Shown here piece by piece: positions 34,793 to 41,766 of a stretch of DNA of 64,000 nt (position 1 is its first letter; the number at the start of each line of letters is the position of its first letter). Source of the DNA: an uncultured Clostridia bacterium (GTDB lineage: Bacteria > Bacillota > Clostridia > Lachnospirales > CAG-274). A program made the translations under genes and the position numbers. The notes beneath the pieces were generated by a model that was not told where the DNA came from, did not search any database, and saw only the letters and a list, made by a program, of their open reading frames with translations. The stretch is from NCBI GenBank assembly GCA_947627855.1, contig CANQXR010000004.1, forward strand, positions 1 to 64,000, in the 5' to 3' direction.

Positions 34793-37126
34793 TTATGCTT
34801 TTTGTTTTCTGAACAGTTCCTCAAGTTTTTTTGCCATTCCGAGGGCGTCCTTTGTGTAGTGGTCTGCGCCTATTCTGCGGGCTGTTTCCTCGTTCAGAAC
34901 GGCTCCGCCCACAAATATTTCCGTTCTGAGGTCTGCCCTTTTAAGCTCTGCTATTGTTTTTTCCATTGCAGGAACAGTGGTGGTCATAAGCGCCGAAAGA
35001 CCCACCGCAAAGGGCTTATGCTCTCTTACCTCATCAACTATGCGCTGAGGTGAAACGTCCTTTCCCAAATCCGTTACCTGCCAGCCGTAGGATTCTATAA
35101 CTACCTTGACTATGTTTTTTCCTATGTCGTGGACATCGCCGTGAACAGTGGCAAGAACGACCTTCCCCTTTATTTCCGAATTTTTGGGCAGTGCCTCCGT
35201 TATACAGGAAAATGCCGCTCTGCAGGCTTCGGCTGAGGCTATCAGCTGAGGGAGGAAAAGTATGCCCTGTTCATACAAGGTTCCAACCTCGTCAAGGGCT
35301 TTTATGAGAGTTCCCTCAACAATTTCCATAGGCTCACGACTTTTAAGCTCCTCAGCGCAAAGCCCCGCCGCCTTTGTTTTCAGCCCCTGCCTTATGCAGT
35401 CATAAAGGCTTAAGTCTGCGCCCTCATTTTTCCTGCCAATGTTCGGGGACATCTGAACCGACTTGTATTGGTCTATAAATTTCTCAGCGCCTCTGTCATA
35501 ACAGGAAAGAACCTCAAAGGCCCTTACCGTGCCTGTCATATCATCGTCCAAGGGGTTTATGATAGGCATATTAAGCCCCCTCTCAAGAGCCATGGCGAGG
35601 AAGGTTCTGTTTAAAAGCCTGCGGCAAGGAAGTCCGAATGAAATATTTGAAATTCCGAGAGCCGTCTTTACCCCAAGCCCCTTTACAAGCTCCAGCGCCT
35701 TTAATGTCTGCGCTGCAAGCTCCTGCTCTGCCGAGGCGGTTACCACAAGAGTGTCTATCATTATTTTATGCTTTGGTATGCCGAAGTCACCGGCTCTTTT
35801 TATTATTCTTTCCGCAATTTCCAAACGCTGTCCGGCTGTTTTCGGTATGCCGTTTTTGTCCATAGCAAGCCCCAGAACAACTGCGCCGTATTTTTTCGCT
35901 ATGGGGAAAATCTTCGCCATTACCTCTTCATCGCCGTTTACACTGTTTATAAGGGGAATGCCGTTATATATTCTCGCTGCCGCCTCCAATGCCCTTGGGT
36001 CTGTGCTGTCAAGCTGCAAAGGCAGGTCGCAGTATTCCTGTATGGACTTTACGGCTCTTGTCATAACAGCCCTCTCGTCAATGGAGGGCAGACCGCAGTT
36101 TACGTCAAGAATATCCGCTCCTGCCTCCTGCTGTTTAAGGGCTTCATCTATAATATACCCGTAATTTTCTTCAGACAGGGCTTGTTTAAGGGTTTTTTTG
36201 CCTGTGGGATTAATGCGCTCCCCACATATGCTTACAGACGAAATGTCACACAGACAGTTTGCGGAATTTACAATCGTTCCGGGCTGCACAGCAGGTCTTG
36301 ATACATCTCTTCCCGAAAAAACAGATATTTTTTTTATTAATTCGGGAGTTGTTCCGCAGCAGCCTCCTACTGCCGATACTCCCATTTCAACCATTTCCCT
36401 TATGCTTTCGTAAAATTCCTCGGCAGTGAGCTTATATACGGTTTTGCCGTTTTCAAGGGTGGGCAGTCCCCTGTTTGGCTGAACGATAACAGGCAGACAA
36501 GTAGAGCCGAGAAGTCTGCCCACAACGCCCATAAGCTCCTTCGGTCCCAATGAGCAGTTCACTCCAAGGGCATTTACACCAAGCCCCTCAAGAGTGTTCG
36601 CTACAATTTCCGGCGAAGAGCCTGTCAGGGTACGCTCCGATGAATCGAAGGTCATTGTGGCAAATATGGGCAGCTCCGTGTTTTCTTTGAATGCCAGGAT
36701 CGCCGCCTTGATTTCATACAAATCGGAAAAGGTTTCCAGAATATATCCGTCTGCAATATCCCTTGAAGCCTCCGCTACCTCTTTATATGCGTTGTATGCG
36801 TCCTCGAATGAAAGCTCTCCCATAGGCTCCATCATTGCCCCCGTAGGACCGACATCGAAAAAAACGGGCTTTCCTGCGGCTCTTGCATTTTCACACGCCG
36901 CCTTTGCCAGTTCTCCAAGACCATAGCTGCCCTTATATTTTATAGGATTAAGCCCGAAGGTGTTTGTTGTTATTACATCGGCGCAGCTGTATGCCCTGTG
37001 AATAAGCCTTACTTTGTCGGGAGCGGTTATGTTAAGCTCTTCGGGAATGCCCCCAAGCCCCAGCTCCTCAAGCATACTGCCGAAGCCGCCGTCAAATACT
37101 ATTATTTTTTTCCCTGTGTGAAGCAT
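34793..37126 (-). CDS. metH: Cobalamin-dependent methionine synthase (core)
   Basis: A 777-residue MetH lacking the C-terminal reactivation domain. Order: homocysteine-binding barrel (about 1-285; zinc cysteines in GVNCSLGP and GGCCGTTPE), pterin (methyltetrahydrofolate) barrel (about 300-565; SVSICGERINPTGKKTL, DVNCGLP), cobalamin cap and binding domains (about 590-777; VHGDVHDIGKNIVKVV with the cobalt-ligand His). It transfers methyl from methyltetrahydrofolate via cob(I)alamin to homocysteine. The missing domain is supplied by the upstream gene, which overlaps by 25 bp. Confidence 0.95.
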   Translation of the reverse strand: MLHTGKKIIVFDGGFGSMLEELGLGGIPEELNITAPDKVRLIHRAYSCADVITTNTFGLNPIKYKGSYGLGELAKAACENARAAGKPVFFDVGPTGAMMEPMGELSFEDAYNAYKEVAEASRDIADGYILETFSDLYEIKAAILAFKENTELPIFATMTFDSSERTLTGSSPEIVANTLEGLGVNALGVNCSLGPKELMGVVGRLLGSTCLPVIVQPNRGLPTLENGKTVYKLTAEEFYESIREMVEMGVSAVGGCCGTTPELIKKISVFSGRDVSRPAVQPGTIVNSANCLCDISSVSICGERINPTGKKTLKQALSEENYGYIIDEALKQQEAGADILDVNCGLPSIDERAVMTRAVKSIQEYCDLPLQLDSTDPRALEAAARIYNGIPLINSVNGDEEVMAKIFPIAKKYGAVVLGLAMDKNGIPKTAGQRLEIAERIIKRAGDFGIPKHKIMIDTLVVTASAEQELAAQTLKALELVKGLGVKTALGISNISFGLPCRRLLNRTFLAMALERGLNMPIINPLDDDMTGTVRAFEVLSCYDRGAEKFIDQYKSVQMSPNIGRKNEGADLSLYDCIRQGLKTKAAGLCAEELKSREPMEIVEGTLIKALDEVGTLYEQGILFLPQLIASAEACRAAFSCITEALPKNSEIKGKVVLATVHGDVHDIGKNIVKVVIESYGWQVTDLGKDVSPQRIVDEVREHKPFAVGLSALMTTTVPAMEKTIAELKRADLRTEIFVGGAVLNEETARRIGADHYTKDALGMAKKLEELFRKQKA

Positions 37127-37737
37127 TTTGCTCCCTCCTTAAGATATGCGCAGGAGCCTGCCATAATACAGCTGCCGCAGCCCGCTCTGGCATTTCCTCC
37201 TATCGCTATAATACCCGCCATAGACTTTGACGGGAGCATAAAGTAATTTTCATTCAGCACGATACCTATTTTATGTGTATCAAGTATTTCAAATATATAT
37301 TTCAGATCCTCCGTGCGGCTCCCGCCATAGCCGGGGCAGAACCTCGCCCCTCTGTCGCTGCCGAAGCGTTCCTCATATGTGTCGCAGAGATATTCAAGAT
37401 ATGCTCCTGCACAGGCATTCATAACAGCCCCCTTCGAGGGCGATATCCTCAGAAGCCTGTTTATAATACGGTCAACGGCTATGCCCAGTGTCATTGCGCA
37501 GATAATAACGCCTCTGCTGCCCTCAAGATAGCTTCTGTAAGGCTCTTTTTCCAGAAACGGAGGAAGCTCTTCGGAATATTTATATATATAATTAAACTGA
37601 GCCGTCCTTTCAAGCTCCCTTATGCACTCCGTTATCATATTGTCCGTCTGAATGTCCGATGCCGTTCCCACATAGCCCATATAGCCGTATATTCTCGGAC
37701 GGAGAGCGGCAATTTCCGAAAGACTGATTTCCTGCAT
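37102..37737 (-). CDS. MetH reactivation-domain protein
   Basis: A 211-residue stand-alone version of the MetH activation domain. Seen are the SAM-binding RGARFCPGYGG (RxxPGY pattern) and IGIVLNENYFMLPSKSMAGIIAIGG. It would bind S-adenosylmethionine for reductive methylation of oxidised cob(II)alamin in the split MetH. The C-terminus carries a cysteine cluster CGSCIMAGSCAYLKEGAKC not found in the fused enzyme. AAGGAG precedes the ATG; its end overlaps metH. Confidence 0.9.
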   Translation of the reverse strand: MQEISLSEIAALRPRIYGYMGYVGTASDIQTDNMITECIRELERTAQFNYIYKYSEELPPFLEKEPYRSYLEGSRGVIICAMTLGIAVDRIINRLLRISPSKGAVMNACAGAYLEYLCDTYEERFGSDRGARFCPGYGGSRTEDLKYIFEILDTHKIGIVLNENYFMLPSKSMAGIIAIGGNARAGCGSCIMAGSCAYLKEGAKCFTQGKK

Positions 37738-37752
37738 TATTATACTCCTTTT

Positions 37753-38451
37753 TCAGTTGGCGCCGGCGAAAGCCTTTTTCAGATAAGGAAAAAGCAAAAA
37801 TACGCTTACTGCGGCGCAGATAGTCTGAGGCAGCATAGCGGCGAAGCTGCCGTAAAAATATGCCTTTGCCGCCACGGCGGAATAGCCGAAAACAAAGGGT
37901 GTTATAAAATCGTCCAAAAGCGTGAAGCAGACGGTCATAACCGCCGCAAGAGCCGCCGCCGCCGTTTTTTCCGCAATTTCATCTGCCTTTGCGGAATTCT
38001 TTTTTACTGACACCCCTATGCATATTCCGAGCAGAACGGCAAAAATCCCCGATAAAATAAAAAACATAACCTTTATTGCCGCAATTCCCATACCTGACGA
38101 CCCTATGCCCCTTATTCCCAAAAAAGCGCACAGAGCCGCCGCCGTCCCCAAAAAGACGCAAAGGAAGGTCATAGACGGACGTATTTCGGAAAATGCACCG
38201 AAGCAGACGGCAAACAAAGTATAATATACAATGTAAAGTAAAATCACATTGGGCATAAAGCCGTAAATAAAGCATCTGAGGAGGGAAAAGGAAACAGCCG
38301 TCATAATCCCCGACCTGATGCCGTCCGTATAACAAAAAGCCGCAAAGACCACTGTCACCAGCTCAACGCCCGAAACAAAGCCCAGAGCATACTGCACTAT
38401 AATAAGTGCCGCAGTCATAAAGGCACAGCGGGCAAGTCCCCTGACGCTCAT
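37753..38451 (-). CDS. ECF transporter S component (predicted cobalamin)
   Basis: A 232-residue protein with six or so hydrophobic segments in the size range of energy-coupling factor (ECF) S components, the substrate-binding membrane subunits of vitamin importers. It overlaps the DUF4430 lipoprotein by 4 bp and lies 15 bp upstream of the MetH activation gene. From the context I infer cobalamin or another corrinoid as substrate. The ECF ATPases and T subunit are not in the window, as expected for a shared energising module. Confidence 0.72.
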   Translation of the reverse strand: MSVRGLARCAFMTAALIIVQYALGFVSGVELVTVVFAAFCYTDGIRSGIMTAVSFSLLRCFIYGFMPNVILLYIVYYTLFAVCFGAFSEIRPSMTFLCVFLGTAAALCAFLGIRGIGSSGMGIAAIKVMFFILSGIFAVLLGICIGVSVKKNSAKADEIAEKTAAAALAAVMTVCFTLLDDFITPFVFGYSAVAAKAYFYGSFAAMLPQTICAAVSVFLLFPYLKKAFAGAN

Positions 38452-38894
38452 TGATATTTTTCAAGGGAAAGCACATAATATTCTCCCTCAGCCATGGGCA
38501 GCCCCGATGCACCGTACAATGCGCCGCCGCAAATATGCCCATCGTAGTTATATGTTCCGTTTTCATCGTCTGAATATACCATCTCTCCCTGCTCCTCAAG
38601 AGATGTAAATATTGCCCAGAATTCATTTTCCTTATCATCGGCAAAACGCCCGTTGACGGATTTTATAAATAAGCCATAGCCCCCGGAATCTCCCGTAAAG
38701 TCAAGCTCGCCGATATCCTTCAGGGTATTCATTGCGTCCTCAAGACTTCCGCCGTCCGCCAAAGCCTTTATTACCGCCGTTGTTTCGTCAGTATATACAA
38801 CCTCCGCCACAGCCTCCCGCTTCTCTCCGCAGCCTGCCGCAGCAATGGCAAAAACAGCGGCAAAAACAGCCGCAAGCCTCATAATTTTCCTCAT
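38448..38894 (-). CDS. DUF4430 (transcobalamin-like) lipoprotein
   Basis: A 148-residue lipoprotein. Signal MRKIMRLAAVFAAVFAIAAAGC (Cys22 lipobox), then a DUF4430-type domain (about 60-148; SGGYGLFIKSVNGRFADD, EFWAIFTSLEEQGEM, the ICGGALYGASGLPMAEGEYYVLSL end). DUF4430 resembles the C-terminal cobalamin-contacting domain of transcobalamin and intrinsic factor. As first gene of the operon with an S component and metH it is probably a corrinoid-capturing lipoprotein. ATG 38894 follows GGAGGGGG; longer upstream frames are not supported. Confidence 0.78.
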   Translation of the reverse strand: MRKIMRLAAVFAAVFAIAAAGCGEKREAVAEVVYTDETTAVIKALADGGSLEDAMNTLKDIGELDFTGDSGGYGLFIKSVNGRFADDKENEFWAIFTSLEEQGEMVYSDDENGTYNYDGHICGGALYGASGLPMAEGEYYVLSLEKYQ

Positions 38895-38930
38895 AGCAAA
38901 ACCCCCTCCGGCATATTTATTATAGATTTT

Positions 38931-38959
38931 ATTATAACATTTTTCCGTTGATATGTAAA
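38931..38959 (-). promoter_or_regulatory. Promoter of the DUF4430-ECF-metH operon
   Basis: Minus strand: TTTACA (38959-38954), 17-bp spacer, TATAAT (38936-38931). Transcription would start about 30 nt before the ATG, so there is no space for a cobalamin riboswitch. Confidence 0.8.
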
Positions 38960-39095
38960 TCCCACAAAAAGCACAAGTCGGACACTTTAAAAAAATTGTT
39001 GTGAATGCTTTATATTTATCGGGAAATATGCTATAATGTAATTTGGAAACACAGCAGAACCGTGAACAGGCAATACGCCGTATATGTGACAAATT

Positions 39096-39887
39096 ATGAT
39101 TGAATTATATAATTATTTGTGGCTTTTTATAATTTATTCCGTTATGGGCTGGATAGCCGAGGTTGCTTACAGCGCCGTAAAAAAAGGAAAGCTTATAAAC
39201 AGGGGCTTTCTAAATGGGGCGTGGTGTCCTATTTACGGCACAGGTGCGACTGTGGTCATTCTGTGTCTTTCACCTATTAAGGAGCATATTATACTGCTCT
39301 TTCTTGCCTCCTTTGCGCTTACCTCTCTCATAGAATTCATAACCGGCTTTGCCCTGGAAAAAATGTATAAATGCAGATGGTGGGACTATTCCGACAGACG
39401 CTTCAACATATGCGGCTATATCTGCCTTGAATTCAGCATAATATGGGGCGTAGTGGGAGTAATATTCGTAATAATCATAAACCCCGTTATAGTCGATTTT
39501 TTAAGCATAATTCCCCTGTGGCTCGGCGCCGCCGTACTGTCTGCGCTTGTCGCCGCATTCCTGATCGATACGGCAGTTTCGCTGGCAGCTGCACGTCACC
39601 TTGTTATGCGCATAAAGGAGCTTGACAGAATAGCCGAAGATATGCGCAGAATATCCGATGAGCTTTCGGAAACAGTTTACAGGAATGCAGTTGAGCTGAA
39701 GGAAAAACGGCAGGAATATAAAGCCCATCTTGCAGCCCTGAAGGAAACCTACCGCATCAAGCTTGACCAAAAAAACAATACAAGACTTATCAAAGCCTTT
39801 CCCGAATCAAAAATGAAACACCTCTCCTATCAGGAACAGCTTGATAAGCTGAAAAAAATACACCTCAGACCCCAAAAACGCCCATAA
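39096..39887 (+). CDS. Putative ABC transporter permease (CmpB/DUF1113 family)
   Basis: A 263-residue membrane protein. Five to six hydrophobic segments (residues 1-165) carry the family pattern YSVMGWIAEVAYSAVKKGKLINRGFLNGAWCPIYG, followed by a charged helical tail (about 170-263). Pfam calls this ABC_trans_CmpB, but no transport function is proven and no ATPase lies nearby. There is no clear ribosome binding site before the ATG. Promoter: TTTATA-17-TATAAT around 39010-39038. Confidence 0.85.
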   Translation: MIELYNYLWLFIIYSVMGWIAEVAYSAVKKGKLINRGFLNGAWCPIYGTGATVVILCLSPIKEHIILLFLASFALTSLIEFITGFALEKMYKCRWWDYSDRRFNICGYICLEFSIIWGVVGVIFVIIINPVIVDFLSIIPLWLGAAVLSALVAAFLIDTAVSLAAARHLVMRIKELDRIAEDMRRISDELSETVYRNAVELKEKRQEYKAHLAALKETYRIKLDQKNNTRLIKAFPESKMKHLSYQEQLDKLKKIHLRPQKRP

Positions 39888-40018
39888 ATCAGGTTGGGGA
39901 AATGTCACAAAACATTGACGTAATTTTGTTTATTTTATATAAATTGAATTTGTCTGTGTAATTAAAGCTTGATTTTTGTATAAAATGGGGGTATTCTTAA
40001 ATCATGGAGGCGATTGCA

Positions 40019-40273
40019 GTGGTTGGCACAAGATTAAAAATATTAAGATATATGAATGACTATACAATATGGCAGCTGTGCGAAATGATCAATATGAATT
40101 CCAATACCTACGTCAAATATGAGCGCGATGAAAGTGATATAAATACCGAAACCTTAAACAAATTTGCTGACTTTTACAACGTTTCTGCCGATTATTTTCT
40201 CGGAAAGGGAAATTGCGGCTCAGAAATTATCAAAAGATTCAAAAGAAAATTCGACATACCCGATAATGAATAG
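40019..40273 (+). CDS. Small XRE/Cro-type HTH regulator
   Basis: An 84-residue DNA-binding protein: helix-turn-helix of the XRE family (LKILRYMNDYTIWQLCEMINMNSNTYVKYERDESDINTETLNKFADFYNVSADYFLG). The GTG at 40019 is chosen because TGGAGG sits 8 nt upstream; the ATG at 40004 overlaps it. Little besides the HTH is present, so the signal it responds to is unknown. A strong terminator follows. Confidence 0.88.
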   Translation: MVGTRLKILRYMNDYTIWQLCEMINMNSNTYVKYERDESDINTETLNKFADFYNVSADYFLGKGNCGSEIIKRFKRKFDIPDNE

Positions 40274-40364
40274 AAACACCCACAACCCCACCTGTTTCTT
40301 ACAGCAGATATGTATAGCGATTCAATGAAATTTCTCAAAAGTGCCCCGAGAAAATTTTCAAAAT

Positions 40365-40428
40365 AAAGCGGCATCAGCGGTCACGCCTTTTAAGGCTGTT
40401 GACCGAAGCGCCGCTTTTTCTTTTTCGC
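40365..40428 (+). terminator. Terminator after the XRE gene
   Basis: Long composite stem (AAAGCGGC/GCCGCTTT outside, GCGGTCA/TGACCGA, then GCCTT/AAGGC) followed by TTCTTTTTC. Lies 92 bp beyond the XRE stop. Confidence 0.88.
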
Positions 40429-40487
40429 AAAGCCTGATATACAACATTTGTACTGCCCCTGTTTACTTGCGATTTGTTATAAAATTA

Positions 40488-40516
40488 TTGAAAATTGTGG
40501 GGAGGGGTGTTATAAT
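40488..40516 (+). promoter_or_regulatory. Promoter of the binding-protein gene
   Basis: TTGAAA (40488-40493), 17-bp spacer, TATAAT (40511-40516). The start would lie about 25 nt before the ATG. Confidence 0.8.
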
Positions 40517-40548
40517 GTACAAAAAGAATGAATTAGGAAGGTGTTTTT

Positions 40549-41613
40549 ATGAAAAAAATTTTTGCGGTGATATTGTGTGCGATTATTGGGGCGATGAGCC
40601 TGTCAGCCTGCGGCGGCAATAAACAAAGCGCTGCGCAGGACAGTACGGGTTTGACCGAAGCGGAGGAAAAGGCTCCGGAGGACTATACAGGAAATTTGGT
40701 TGTATATTCCTCTCACGATGAGGAGCCTTTGAACGCAGGGATAAATATGTTTATGGAAAAATACCCCAATGTAAAGGTTGAAGTGGTAGCGGCAGGAACA
40801 GGGGAGCTTTGTGACCGCATAGCAAGTGAAGCGGATAGTCCCGCTGCGGACGTTATATGGGGCGGAGGTGCGGATTCTCTGGCGGCATATAAGGATTATT
40901 TTGCCCCATATGTCTGCGCCAATGACGAATTTATAGATTCGGCATATAAAGACCCTGACGGACGGTGGATCGGCGAAAGTCCGCTGCCGATGGTTATTAT
41001 CTGCAATAAGAAGCTTATAGAAGGGGACGGTCTTGAAATTCCACAGAGCTGGGAGGATCTGACAAATCCTGAGTGGAAGGGCAAAATAGCATATTGTCTG
41101 CCCTCAGAATCAGGCTCAGCCTACACACAGCTTTGCACCATGCTTTTTGCCCACGGCGGCATGGACGAGGGCTGGGAATTTATCAGGAAATTCTGCGACA
41201 ATTTAGACGGAAAAATATTGGACGCCTCCGACAAGTGCCACGAAATGGTTGTAAGCGGTGATTTTTATGTGGGGCTGACATTTGAGAAAGCCGCGGTTCA
41301 GTACAGGGACAATCCGGATATATGCTTTGTATATCCCAAGGACGGCACAAGCGCAGTGCCCGATGGAGTTGCTTTGGTGAAAGGCGCTCCAAACGAGGAG
41401 AACGCCAAGCTGTTTATTGATTTCGTTACGTCCGGGGAATGTCAGACAGAGCAGAGCCGCAGCTGGGGGCGCCGTCCTGTACGCCCCGATGTTGAGGTCG
41501 ATGAGGCTCTTGCTCCATTGTCAGAGCTTGTATTGGTAAATTATGACTTTGACAGTGCCGCAAAGGATAAAGACGCCATAATCCGGAAATTCAACAATAT
41601 CATAGCTGAATGA
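40549..41613 (+). CDS. ABC substrate-binding lipoprotein (ferric iron type)
   Basis: A 354-residue lipoprotein: signal MKKIFAVILCAIIGAMSLSAC (Cys21), then a periplasmic-binding-protein fold starting GNLVVYSSHDEEPLNAGINMF, the opening of the FbpA/AfuA (COG1840) group that binds ferric iron, and related 2-aminoethylphosphonate binders. PNEENAKLFIDFVTSGECQ and the late SWGRRPVRPDV (usually where metal-binding tyrosines are followed) fit. No permease or ATPase gene is adjacent, so it is an orphan binding protein. AGGAAGG precedes the ATG. Confidence 0.85.
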   Translation: MKKIFAVILCAIIGAMSLSACGGNKQSAAQDSTGLTEAEEKAPEDYTGNLVVYSSHDEEPLNAGINMFMEKYPNVKVEVVAAGTGELCDRIASEADSPAADVIWGGGADSLAAYKDYFAPYVCANDEFIDSAYKDPDGRWIGESPLPMVIICNKKLIEGDGLEIPQSWEDLTNPEWKGKIAYCLPSESGSAYTQLCTMLFAHGGMDEGWEFIRKFCDNLDGKILDASDKCHEMVVSGDFYVGLTFEKAAVQYRDNPDICFVYPKDGTSAVPDGVALVKGAPNEENAKLFIDFVTSGECQTEQSRSWGRRPVRPDVEVDEALAPLSELVLVNYDFDSAAKDKDAIIRKFNNIIAE

Positions 41614-41634
41614 ATACAGACTTGATTCTGTATA

Positions 41635-41673
41635 AAAGCGACTGCAATTTCCCGCAGTCGCTTTATTATTTTT
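41635..41673 (+). terminator. Terminator after the binding-protein gene
   Basis: AAAGCGACTGC/GCAGTCGCTTT arms (11 bp) followed by ATTATTTTT. Confidence 0.92.
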
Positions 41674-41766
41674 GAGGAACTTACCACTTAAAAAAGTTAC
41701 CATGAACAGGCGCCGCAACAAGACCTCCTTCACTCGGAGAATCTCCGAATATTTCACAGAGCTTAT

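Noticed and set aside
38895..38960. Cobalamin riboswitch before the DUF4430-metH operon
   Set aside because: A strong promoter lies only about 35-60 bp before the start codon, leaving no space for the roughly 200-nt aptamer.
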